From Chitinophagaceae bacterium (GTDB taxonomy: Bacteria > Bacteroidota > Bacteroidia > Chitinophagales > Chitinophagaceae): a stretch of 37,258 nucleotides of DNA. Shown here one piece after another: positions 1 to 7,171 of the stretch. Within the stretch, counting starts at the first letter, position 1; each line of letters begins with the position of its first letter. Below the pieces are notes generated by a model that was not told where the DNA came from, made no database searches, and was given only the letters and a program-made list of their open reading frames with translations. The translations under genes and the position numbers were made by a program. Location: positions 1-37,258 of the forward strand of contig JAGKWS010000063.1 of NCBI GenBank assembly GCA_021151685.1. Direction: 5' to 3'.

Positions 1-973
1 CGTAGGGGTTTTTACCAACCCTTACCGTCTTTTCCGGCTCGGCAGTCTGGCTGATGTTGGTGCCTGGTACAAACTTTTCGGCATTGGTGCGGCTGATAAC
101 TGCTTCGCGGAAGGGGGGCACAGTACCACTGTTTTCTATAATTTTATGAGGTGCCCCTATGGCGCGAGGTGCCTGTATCACCTTGGGCGGTATGGCCTTG
201 CGCCCATCGGCCGATGATGGTATTTCATCGGGTTTGAACAGGCGAATCTCATCGGCATGATACCGTGTATTATGATTGCTGGAACTGCGCACACGGTATA
301 TCTCGGGTGCTTTGCCCGTAGCTTGTTTCACCTGTGTGGCCGATGGCCCTGTAATGTGTACAGCCTTCTCCCGCTCGCTTACATTGGTTATCGCATTGCC
401 TGCCTTTACCAGTTTTTTATTATCGCGCGGGCCATACCAAAACCGGTAATAGTTGCCCGAATACAGATAGCGGGCAGGAATAAATATCCACCAGTCCGAC
501 GGGCATTTGTAGGTAGCAACCATTTGCGCATCTTCGATGCCCGGCGACAGCGGTGCCCAGCCATAGAAACCATCGGTATACCGCCAGGACACCCATGCCG
601 GCCCCCAATTGTGCCCCGGTATCCATAGCCATCCATAGTACTCGTCATACGTCCACCGGCCATAATGAAAACAGGCCCAGCCCCATGGGTAGTCCGATAT
701 CCATGTGTTGCCATAGTCGGTCATTTGCCAGTGGCCGTTGGTGTAATAGGGGCGAAAGTTGATGTCCTCTCCCGGCGACCATACATAGCCCAGTTGTGCA
801 TCCTCCAGCCATTGACCATAAGGTGCCAGAATTTCGTAAAAGTCGGTGTAAGAGATATAGTTGAGGTCGTACTGTGCCGATGCACGGTATGATGAGCCCA
901 GTAACAATAGCAGTACCGATGCGATACCCGCTATGCGGCGAAAATGAGAAAACATCTTTGTATAGGTGCGCAT
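1..973 (-). CDS. DUF6600-like exported Trp/Tyr-rich protein (3' end cut by window edge)
   Basis: The minus strand is open from an ATG at 973 to the left edge, about 324 codons with no stop, so the C-terminus lies outside the window. The N-terminus is a signal peptide (Arg-Arg, a run of Leu, then SSYRASAQ). Residues about 30-170 are full of Trp, Tyr and Gly, with patterns such as YGQWLED, NGHWQMTDYGNTW, WGWACFHYGRW, WLWIPGHNW and WAPLSPG. This spacing of WxxW-like motifs is what I associate with the DUF6600 family of proteobacterial and bacteroidetal exported proteins. The rest is Pro/Lys-rich and low-complexity. Its function is unknown; an envelope or matrix role is only a guess. A second ATG lies six codons downstream. 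A weak -7-like TATATTTA lies at 993-1000 on this strand. Confidence 0.8.
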   Translation of the reverse strand, partial: MRTYTKMFSHFRRIAGIASVLLLLLGSSYRASAQYDLNYISYTDFYEILAPYGQWLEDAQLGYVWSPGEDINFRPYYTNGHWQMTDYGNTWISDYPWGWACFHYGRWTYDEYYGWLWIPGHNWGPAWVSWRYTDGFYGWAPLSPGIEDAQMVATYKCPSDWWIFIPARYLYSGNYYRFWYGPRDNKKLVKAGNAITNVSEREKAVHITGPSATQVKQATGKAPEIYRVRSSSNHNTRYHADEIRLFKPDEIPSSADGRKAIPPKVIQAPRAIGAPHKIIENSGTVPPFREAVISRTNAEKFVPGTNISQTAEPEKTVRVGKNPY

Positions 974-1069
974 AATACGCTTATTGACGGCATAAATATA
1001 GTGTTAATGTAGGGAACGGTGCCTTGCATGGTTTGTGGGTAAAAAAATAATGGCAATCGGGGTGGTTAT

Positions 1070-1100
1070 TTTGATTTTTTGCCACTTGCGTATATCTTTG
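1070..1100 (+). promoter_or_regulatory. Bacteroidota-type promoter TTTG-N19-TATCTTTG
   Basis: TTTG at 1070-1073 is followed by 19 bases and then TATCTTTG at 1093-1100, an exact match to the sigma-ABfr consensus TAnnTTTG with the usual spacing. Transcription would begin near 1105, about 25 bases before the ATG at 1131. This decides the start of the following gene, because the longer reading frame opens upstream of the promoter. Confidence 0.75.
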
Positions 1101-1130
1101 CCGTGTTTAAGGACACTAAATTTCACAACA

Positions 1131-1376
1131 ATGCCAAAAAAGATAAAGCCAACATCTTCTCAAAAGTCAATGTTCTGGATACACACTATTGTGTTTATCA
1201 TAGCAACTATACTTTCTTGTATGTTCTACGACAAGGGAGTAAAAGGTTGGGCCTATCCATGGCATGCATGGACAATTGCTGCATGGGCATTGTGTTTGTT
1301 GGGGCATGGCTGCATTGTATTTGCCAGCATAGAAGATCCTGGTTACGAGACTTACCGTCGTCAGCAGGGTAAATAG
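1131..1376 (+). CDS. 2TM-domain small membrane protein
   Basis: This is an 81-residue protein beginning MPKKIKPTS. It has two hydrophobic segments: WIHTIVFIIATILSCMFY at about residues 16-33 and a second Trp-containing one at about 43-62 with the turn YPWHAW before it and LLGHG inside it. Two short helices joined by a W/H-bearing turn match the 2TM domain (PF13239) common in Bacteroidota. The domain's biochemical role is not known; in other proteins it precedes histidine kinase or LytTR modules, but here it stands alone. I chose the ATG at 1131 over an in-frame start at 1035 because an excellent promoter lies between them. A clear terminator follows, so this is a single-gene transcript. Confidence 0.8.
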   Translation: MPKKIKPTSSQKSMFWIHTIVFIIATILSCMFYDKGVKGWAYPWHAWTIAAWALCLLGHGCIVFASIEDPGYETYRRQQGK

Positions 1377-1399
1377 TACTTTATTTTTATGATATATAG

Positions 1400-1427
1400 A
1401 GTGCAGGCATGTCCTGCACTTTTTTTG
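1400..1427 (+). terminator. Rho-independent terminator after the 2TM gene
   Basis: An 8-bp stem AGTGCAGG / CCTGCACT with a 5-base loop (CATGT) is followed directly by a run of T residues. It lies 24 bases after the 2TM stop codon. Confidence 0.85.
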
Positions 1428-1671
1428 TTTTTGACATCTTCACGTACATGCAGTTCCCGGCTGTTTGTTTGTTGGTTTGCCTGTTTGTAAATTAGCCTTC
1501 CGCTCACGGGGGCCTGTCTAAGATTTATTGCATGTGTTTATTACGAGGCGCATTTTGCAGCCATAGTCCTTCTTATGGCAAAAAAAATGTAACGAAGTGC
1601 CAACCAAAACAACCATAAGAATAGCAATGAATATATCTTAAACCGGCTCTAATTCTCTATATTCGCCATAG
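1428..1671. other. Intergenic stretch without a recognised feature
   Basis: These 244 bases separate the 2TM terminator from the GldM-like gene. A TTTG-rich patch (about 1460-1490) and a TATATTCG at 1658-1665 could be parts of a promoter, but neither has convincing spacing. No ORF, RNA or repeat was recognised. Confidence 0.4.
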
Positions 1672-2346
1672 ATGATATTAATACGCTTTTTCCTTCTGCT
1701 GTTGTTGTTACCCCTATGTACCCACGCCCAAACAGATAGTGTACATGTATGGAATAAATGGTGTGCCCGAAAAGATACTTTGCTCTTGTTCCGTTCTGGC
1801 AACAACCAGATAAGGGTATATTGTCAGGGAATGAAGCCCTCGGCATTCACGGTAAAAAGTCTCGACAAATGCCTGCGTATAGGTACGCCCGAGGTGGAAG
1901 GCGACACCCTTTCGGTACTGGCAATGCCCTTTATTACCAAAGAAAAGACTATGAGGTTGGCCATTGTAGATACCCGCACATCAAGGGTGTTCAAGACGGT
2001 GAACTTTACTCAGGACAGCCTACCCAAGCCGGTAGCCCGCATAGGCAATCTGGAAATGAAAGAAATAGCCCGGCACACATTACTGACACAAACCAAGCTA
2101 CGGGTGGTATTTCCAAAGTCGTTGTACAGTTATCCGTACACGGTTACCGCCTACACCTTCAAAGACTCTACCGCCAAAGGTGCCGTGACACTGAATGTAA
2201 AAACATTCTTCATCACCAATGCAGTGCAAAAAGAGCTGGCAGAAGTACCTGAAAATACCGAAGTGACGTTTACCAACATCAAAGCCCTGTGCCCTGAATG
2301 TGCTACCCGCACCCTGCCCGACCTGAAGGTGAAAGTGAAACCGTAG
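1672..2346 (+). CDS. Exported GldM C-terminal-domain-like protein
   Basis: This 224-residue protein has a signal peptide (Arg then a long Leu run, ending THAQ). The mature part resembles the C-terminal half of the gliding/type IX secretion protein GldM: KPVARIGN at about residues 119-126 recalls the 'DP.p.vGg' entry of the GldM_C domain. The end (FTNIKALCPECATRTLPDLK) recalls the closing 'I.a.gPDG.tR.Lp.i' strand, with CPEC in place of PDG. It lacks the N-terminal transmembrane helix and coiled domain of true GldM and has no gldK/L/N neighbours, so it is a stand-alone relative. Its role is unknown; a periplasmic beta-domain binding a secretion or envelope component is inference. It ends one base before the stop of the convergent CLC gene. 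Confidence 0.65.
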   Translation: MILIRFFLLLLLLPLCTHAQTDSVHVWNKWCARKDTLLLFRSGNNQIRVYCQGMKPSAFTVKSLDKCLRIGTPEVEGDTLSVLAMPFITKEKTMRLAIVDTRTSRVFKTVNFTQDSLPKPVARIGNLEMKEIARHTLLTQTKLRVVFPKSLYSYPYTVTAYTFKDSTAKGAVTLNVKTFFITNAVQKELAEVPENTEVTFTNIKALCPECATRTLPDLKVKVKP

Positions 2347-2347
2347 C

Positions 2348-3664
2348 TTATTTTTTATGGTTAGGGCTGCGGCCCCATTTGTGCCTGTGTACCCGCTGTG
2401 CGCTGTATATGCCTTTGTGCCCGCTACAGTAGTAGGCAGCTACGCAGGCCGCTGCATAGTACAGCAGGTGCTGTGTGCCAAATAGTTCTGCCCCCATCAG
2501 CATACAAGCAAGAGGTGTATTGGCGGCACCGGCAAATACCGCAATAAAGCCCAGCCCGGCCAAAAGGTCGGTGGGGGCACCCATGTAGCCCGCCAGTACA
2601 TTGCCCAGTGTTGCCCCCATAAAGAAAAGAGGGGTCACCTCGCCCCCTTTGAAGCCCGTACCCAGTGTGATGGCCGTAAACGCTAACTTCCACAACCAAC
2701 TGAATGTATGGGCACCGCCAGTATCAAAAGCACCGACAATAGATACACCGCCAGTTTGTGCCGAATTTACTCCCAACCCCAGATAATCGGTATTGCCCGG
2801 TAGCAGCGATAGGGCAATGATAACTATACCACCAATTGCCGGAATAAGCCACTGGTGCCGGGGTATGGCTATTGTCATTTTTTCTTTGATGCTGTGTGTA
2901 GCTGCAACAAAAAGGCGACTACACCACCCAAATGCTATGCCCGCAACCGCAACTTTTATAAATAGCAACACATCGAAGTGTAGGGTAGGGAACCCTCCGT
3001 TTGCCGTTTGCCCGCCGGTTACAAAGTAGGCCGTGTGGTGTATGCCCCATTGGCTGCACACACGGTCGGCCATGTAGCTGGCCAGCAGGCAGGGTAGTAG
3101 TGCTTTGTAGGCCAATTGCCCTATGGCCAGTACCTCTATGGCAAATACTGCGCCCGCTACAGGCGTGCCAAACACAGCCCCAAAGCCCGCAGCTATACCC
3201 ATCATCAGCAGGGTGCGCTTATCGGAGGGAGGTATCTTCAACCATTGGGCCAACTTACCGGCCACACTGCCGCCTATTTGCACGGCTGTGCCCTCGCGCC
3301 CGGCCGAGCCACCAAACAAGTGCGTGATGATGGTAGCAGCCAACACCAATGGTGCCATACGGCCGGGTACACCTGCGCCGGGTTCATGTATCTCGTCCAG
3401 TATCAGGTTGTTGCCTGCCCCTACGTTTTTGCCGGCAATCTTGTAAATGAAGTAGATGGCTATGCCCGCCAAAGGTAATAGCCACAAGAGCCATGGGTGC
3501 TGCCACCTGAAATGAGTAGCGGCATCCAGTAGCCATAAAAACAAGGCCACCAGTGTGCCCACCATGCCCGATAGCAATATGGCCCACGCCACCCATTGGG
3601 CAAGATGTTTGAAAATAGAAAAATACCACTTGTTTTTGTTGTTATTGGTCATGGCACTACACAT
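2348..3664 (-). CDS. CLC-family anion transporter, probable fluoride/H+ antiporter (CLC-F)
   Basis: This 438-residue polytopic membrane protein has CLC hallmarks. GNNLILDEIHEP at about residues 84-95 replaces the GSGIP chloride-coordinating loop, GREGTAVQ at about 122-129 holds the gating glutamate (E124), and GGEVTP lies at about 340. The GNN loop together with GREGT rather than GREGP are, as I recall, marks of the fluoride-specific CLC-F clade, which exchanges fluoride for protons at the inner membrane. The fluoride riboswitch directly upstream supports this strongly. The N-terminus offers two starts: ATG at 3664 (MCSAM) and ATG at 3652 (MTNNNK). The second leaves more room after the hairpin at 3669-3686 and may be the real one. 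No crcB/fluC gene is visible nearby. Confidence 0.92.
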   Translation of the reverse strand: MCSAMTNNNKNKWYFSIFKHLAQWVAWAILLSGMVGTLVALFLWLLDAATHFRWQHPWLLWLLPLAGIAIYFIYKIAGKNVGAGNNLILDEIHEPGAGVPGRMAPLVLAATIITHLFGGSAGREGTAVQIGGSVAGKLAQWLKIPPSDKRTLLMMGIAAGFGAVFGTPVAGAVFAIEVLAIGQLAYKALLPCLLASYMADRVCSQWGIHHTAYFVTGGQTANGGFPTLHFDVLLFIKVAVAGIAFGWCSRLFVAATHSIKEKMTIAIPRHQWLIPAIGGIVIIALSLLPGNTDYLGLGVNSAQTGGVSIVGAFDTGGAHTFSWLWKLAFTAITLGTGFKGGEVTPLFFMGATLGNVLAGYMGAPTDLLAGLGFIAVFAGAANTPLACMLMGAELFGTQHLLYYAAACVAAYYCSGHKGIYSAQRVHRHKWGRSPNHKK

Positions 3665-3668
3665 TTAC

Positions 3669-3686
3669 CAGCCTGTATGCAGGCTG
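3669..3686 (-). promoter_or_regulatory. Hairpin between riboswitch and CLC start, possible expression platform
   Basis: A 7-bp inverted repeat (CAGCCTG / CAGGCTG with a 4-base loop) ends 4 bases before the first candidate ATG and 16 before the second. It has no following U-run, so it is not an intrinsic terminator. A role in hiding or exposing the start region in response to the riboswitch is inference from position. Confidence 0.5.
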
Positions 3687-3690
3687 CACT

Positions 3691-3740
3691 GTAGGCGCCA
3701 TCAGCCCTGCCGGGCGGTTGATGAGGAAGACACCATTTCC
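3691..3740 (-). ncRNA. Fluoride riboswitch (crcB motif)
   Basis: Read on the minus strand, the segment begins GGAAATGGTGTCTTCC, continues with AACCGCC, GGGCTGATG and ends GCGCCTAC. It fits the fluoride aptamer: stem P1 is GGAA/TTCC around a loop containing GGTGTC. A second stem GCCC/GGGC closes a GGCA loop. The P1 loop GGUGUC can pair along its full length (with G-U pairs) with GGCGCC just before UAC, giving the defining pseudoknot. The conserved UGAUG and CCUAC blocks are intact. The usual GGnGAUG reads GGAAAUG here, compensated on the other side of P1 (UUCC), which looks like covariation. It sits about 26 bases upstream of the CLC start, so fluoride binding should turn on the transporter. 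Confidence 0.93.
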
Positions 3741-3817
3741 TTGGTGTGGTAAAAATAAGAGGTTTTCTGTTTTGTAGTTTAACCAGCCATATTGAATAGT
3801 TTTTGTGTTTTGTCCTG

Positions 3818-4141
3818 TCAAGTCTGTTTTATTTTGTGAACGTTCTCTACTATTGTTTTGATGATGTCGCCAAGTTTGTCATTAGGCAATTGAAACCACA
3901 TTGGATGTCCGTTTGATGTAGGAAATCCCTTCTCAGTTTCACTTTTGCCATTCCACCTTACCGCAAATCGTGGCGCAGCGTTTTCGTAAGCATTTCCACC
4001 ATCTCCAGTTCCAATAGCTATCGAGAAATGTTCATCTTTAGAGGTGTAAACCACTTGGTCTAATATGATTTTTTTTGAATTTACGTCAGCAGGATTTGTC
4101 GTATTGTTTTTATTTGTTATATTAAAATGGCAGATCGTCAT
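3818..4141 (-). CDS. Unrecognised 107-residue protein overlapping the RT gene
   Basis: A soluble, mixed-composition protein with no signal peptide or membrane segment. I do not recognise a domain. Visible features are an Asn/Lys-rich N-terminus, a central segment FSIAIGTGDGGNAYENAAPR followed by FAVRWNG, then GFPTSNGHPMWFQLP and a C-terminal helix ending IKTIVENVHKIKQT. The ATG lies inside the last codons of the reverse transcriptase gene (20-base overlap, different frame), so the two are translated from one mRNA and are probably partners. Its base composition is as AT-rich as the RT gene and unlike the flanking genes. A role as accessory, regulator or effector of an RT-based defence system is inference from this linkage only. 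Confidence 0.7.
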   Translation of the reverse strand: MTICHFNITNKNNTTNPADVNSKKIILDQVVYTSKDEHFSIAIGTGDGGNAYENAAPRFAVRWNGKSETEKGFPTSNGHPMWFQLPNDKLGDIIKTIVENVHKIKQT

Positions 4142-5732
4142 ATACGATTTCTGCTTTTGAGTTGTGTTCGTTTTCTTCTATTTCAGAAATGGAATCAATA
4201 TCATTCTTTGAAAAGTAGCCATTGGCTGATATTTTTATTGATGATATGTCTGGCTGCATGTCTGCTTTGTAAAAATTGACATCATTATCATACAATAACT
4301 TGAAAAATGGGTCATTTTGAATAATTTGCCTTTGTGTTGATAGCCAGTTCTTCTTTAAAGATTCATAAACAAATAACCAATTTTCTTGGTATAAATTCTC
4401 TTGTTTAAGCATCGATTCCCAAAGTGAAGTATCTATATTATGAGAAATGAGTCCTGCGGAACGAAGGTCTAATGCTGTCAATATAACAACTGAATTATTG
4501 CTTTGGGAAATTATGTCTGATATGTCTTTTTGAACATTTATGTTGAGTTGTTTGTATAGCCACAAAGTCCACGATATTTCGAAGTGGTTATCAAGATTTA
4601 GGTTATTCAACAAGAATGAATTTAGAGCATTTTCGATATTTGTAATATTGAGGATGTATCCTTTAGATTTATATGCTATTAAAAGTTTTACAACATGTAC
4701 TATTGATTTAGGCTCAATAAGTACAATTTTAAGCAGCAATGATTCGAATATTCTCCAACTGTCTTTGTTTATTATCGTAGAGTATATCTTCGTTATCCCA
4801 AATGAGATAATGTTATCATCTGGGAACGTAGCTGCATAGTGAAAGAGCATGTCGAAGTATGCTATGATTTCTCTTTCTTGTCTTTGACGTTTATTATTGA
4901 AACGAAAGGCCTTGATTGTGTAATACCATTGACTTTCCATTTCTTCGGGCAAATTAATAATGCTCTCTTTCGATGGATTCAGTTCAAGTTCAAAGTTCTT
5001 AAGTATGGTTATTATTACAGATCGGGCTTTTTCCAAATCGCCAAGATTTTTGAAGTATAACCAAATGTCGTCAACCGCTCTGATGCCTGCTATACTGGGT
5101 ATTTCCTTTTTTAGATCCATGTCTATGCGCGTGGCAATCATTTCTGAGATAACTCTACTCGTATCCGGGCCAATCGGAATCCCAATTGTTTGACCGTCTT
5201 GTAGATTTCTTGCATCTTCATCTATGGCGTTACCAATCAAATCATTTCTTTTTCTTTTGGATTTAGATAACTCTTTTCCGTGGTACGCCCATGGTATACT
5301 ATGAGTGTATATTGTACCATAAAAGTTGAGAATGTCAATTTTTAGCGCATGCTTATATCCGATTGATTTAATAATTCGCGCATTAGTTGTTTCTTGAAAA
5401 TTGGGAACAAAAAGTGCTCGTGTACTATTTACGTCTGATTGTAAACGAGAGGTCGAGAATGTAGAGCTATTTGTAAAAGTTGTAATGTTAGCCCAGTTGT
5501 CGGCAATAGTTTTGGAAAGTCTAAAATAGGATACCGGGTTAGGTATTCCCAAACGGCGACGGTATGCTTTTATTTTTGGAATGGAGTAAGGTGTGCATTT
5601 TTTAGGTGTGTTTTTTTGTGGCATAGCTTTTTCTATGTCAGCAATATTTAGCTTGGCAAAGTCTAGAGTATCAAAAGATGGAGGTAATTCTTCTGGGAAG
5701 TACCCTCTTGTCATGAAATCTAGTACAGTCAT
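4122..5732 (-). CDS. Abi/UG-type (defence-associated) reverse transcriptase
   Basis: This 536-residue protein has an N-terminal RT domain. Visible RT blocks are YSIPKIKAYRRRLGIPNP (about 49-66), motif A LKIDILNFYGTIYTHSIPWA with D133, motif B QTIGIPIGPDTSRVISE (about 181-197) and motif C AVDDIWLYF with D221 and D222. The three metal-binding Asp are present, but the usual aromatic first residue of YxDD is Ala. After residue 280 come about 250 residues of Leu/Ile/Asn-rich predicted helices instead of a thumb/maturase or endonuclease domain. That architecture matches Abi/UG RTs (AbiK, AbiA, AbiP2, DRT systems), not group II introns or retrons. N-terminal YFPEELPP and HSIPWA are shared, as I recall, by one large UG group that I cannot name with certainty. 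The gene is strongly AT-rich (one 60-base line at 4621 has 15 G/C). Phage defence is inference. Confidence 0.88.
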   Translation of the reverse strand: MTVLDFMTRGYFPEELPPSFDTLDFAKLNIADIEKAMPQKNTPKKCTPYSIPKIKAYRRRLGIPNPVSYFRLSKTIADNWANITTFTNSSTFSTSRLQSDVNSTRALFVPNFQETTNARIIKSIGYKHALKIDILNFYGTIYTHSIPWAYHGKELSKSKRKRNDLIGNAIDEDARNLQDGQTIGIPIGPDTSRVISEMIATRIDMDLKKEIPSIAGIRAVDDIWLYFKNLGDLEKARSVIITILKNFELELNPSKESIINLPEEMESQWYYTIKAFRFNNKRQRQEREIIAYFDMLFHYAATFPDDNIISFGITKIYSTIINKDSWRIFESLLLKIVLIEPKSIVHVVKLLIAYKSKGYILNITNIENALNSFLLNNLNLDNHFEISWTLWLYKQLNINVQKDISDIISQSNNSVVILTALDLRSAGLISHNIDTSLWESMLKQENLYQENWLFVYESLKKNWLSTQRQIIQNDPFFKLLYDNDVNFYKADMQPDISSIKISANGYFSKNDIDSISEIEENEHNSKAEIVYDDLPF

Positions 5733-5762
5733 TTGATGTGTTTTGAAGTGATAATGCGGGCA

Positions 5763-5780
5763 TATTATTGCACAATAATA
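5763..5780. repeat. 18-bp perfect palindrome upstream of the RT gene
   Basis: TATTATTG-CA-CAATAATA is a perfect inverted repeat 31 bases upstream of the RT ATG. The minus-strand half TATTATTG is one mismatch from the TAnnTTTG -7 element, so the palindrome could be the RT promoter overlapped by an operator. No repressor gene is adjacent. Confidence 0.5.
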
Positions 5781-5911
5781 ATTCTTTTGTTTTTCTTCTT
5801 ATATCTCAAAGGCTGTTTTTTTCGTGCACTGCGATGTATAATTGTTTGGGAGCTTAATTATATGCATTCTACCCTGCTTCCATTACTTTTACCAAAAAAT
5901 AAACAACCATT

Positions 5912-7165
5912 ATGCCAATACAAGACTATGCGCACACCGTTGCAGAGCGTTTTATGCGTTATGTACAGATAGATACACAAAGCGACCCCACATCGGCGGC
6001 GCAGCCCTCTACCGAAAAACAAAAGGACCTTAGCCGCATACTGGCCGAAGAACTACAGGCAATGGGGCTTACCGATGCGCATCTGGACGAACATGGCTAC
6101 GTATATGCTACCATACCCGCCACCAGTGGCAAAGAAAATGTGCCGGTTATTTGTTTCTGCTCGCATGTAGATACTGCGCCCGACTGTAGCGGTGCCGATG
6201 TAAAACCAATTCTGCACCGCAACTACGATGGTAGCGATATTGTATTGCCAGATGATAATAGTGTAGTAATTACCACTACAGAGCATCCCTATCTTACACA
6301 ACGCATAGGTGATGACATCATCACGGCATCGGGCAAAACACTTTTAGGTGCCGACGATAAGGCCGGGGTAGCCATCATTATGGACTTGGCCCGATACCTG
6401 ACCACCCATCCCGAGGTGCCACATGGTGCTATCCGTATATTGTTTACCCCCGACGAGGAAATAGGCCGTGGCGTAGCCGCTGTAGACATGACTAAGTTGG
6501 GTGCCCACTACGGCTATACGCTGGATGGTGGCGAGCGTGGCCATTTGGAAGGCGAAACGTTCTCGGCCGATGCGGCTATTGTAACCTTCAACGGAATCAG
6601 CGCACATCCCGGTTATGCCAAAGACAAGTTGGTACATGCCATCAAAGTGGCCTCTTCCTTTGTAGATTCTTTGCCCAAAGACACTTGGTGCCCCGAGCGT
6701 ACCGATGGTCGCGAGGGCTTTGTACACCCCGTATCTATACAGGGTGGGTTAGAACAAGCTACTGTGCAGTTCATTGTGCGCGATTTTGATACCGCCATGC
6801 TGGCCGCACACGAAGAGCGTTTGAAACAGTTGGCAGCGCAGGCTGTAGCGCAGTTCCCCGGTTCTTCCATGAGTTTTGTAGTAAAAGAGCAGTATCGCAA
6901 TATGAAAGAGGTGCTGGATACCTGCCCGCAGGTGATGGACTATGCCGAAGATGCTTACCGCCGTGCCGGTATAGATGTAGAGCGTATGAGCATACGCGGT
7001 GGTACCGATGGCTCTCGCCTGTCTTTCATGGGGCTGCCTTGCCCCAACATCTTTACCGGCGAAATGGGCATACACTCCAAACAAGAATATGTAAGCGTTC
7101 AGGATATGGAGAAAGCCGTAGAAATACTGGTACACCTTGCTCGCATATGGGAAGAAAAAGCGTAA
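5912..7165 (+). CDS. pepT: Peptidase T (tripeptide aminopeptidase)
   Basis: This 417-residue cytoplasmic zinc peptidase of the M20B family removes N-terminal residues from tripeptides. The M20 metal and catalytic motifs are all visible: SHVDTAPD (H85, D87), LLGADDKAG (D147 or D148), TPDEEIGRG (E182, E183), YTLDGGERG (D205) and a C-terminal GIHSKQEYVSV with the last His ligand. GGTDGSRLSFMGLPCPN is also typical. Length is normal for the family (about 410). The ATG at 5912 follows an A-rich stretch. It is divergent from the AT-rich RT gene and convergent with folP, with only 6 bases between the two stop codons and no terminator between them. Confidence 0.96.
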   Translation: MPIQDYAHTVAERFMRYVQIDTQSDPTSAAQPSTEKQKDLSRILAEELQAMGLTDAHLDEHGYVYATIPATSGKENVPVICFCSHVDTAPDCSGADVKPILHRNYDGSDIVLPDDNSVVITTTEHPYLTQRIGDDIITASGKTLLGADDKAGVAIIMDLARYLTTHPEVPHGAIRILFTPDEEIGRGVAAVDMTKLGAHYGYTLDGGERGHLEGETFSADAAIVTFNGISAHPGYAKDKLVHAIKVASSFVDSLPKDTWCPERTDGREGFVHPVSIQGGLEQATVQFIVRDFDTAMLAAHEERLKQLAAQAVAQFPGSSMSFVVKEQYRNMKEVLDTCPQVMDYAEDAYRRAGIDVERMSIRGGTDGSRLSFMGLPCPNIFTGEMGIHSKQEYVSVQDMEKAVEILVHLARIWEEKA

Positions 7166-7171
7166 TGATTA

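Noticed and set aside
4122..5911. Retron or group II intron
   Set aside because: The RT is too long and lacks maturase or endonuclease domains, has no retron-type msr/msd fold that I can see, and has the helical C-terminal extension of Abi/UG RTs.
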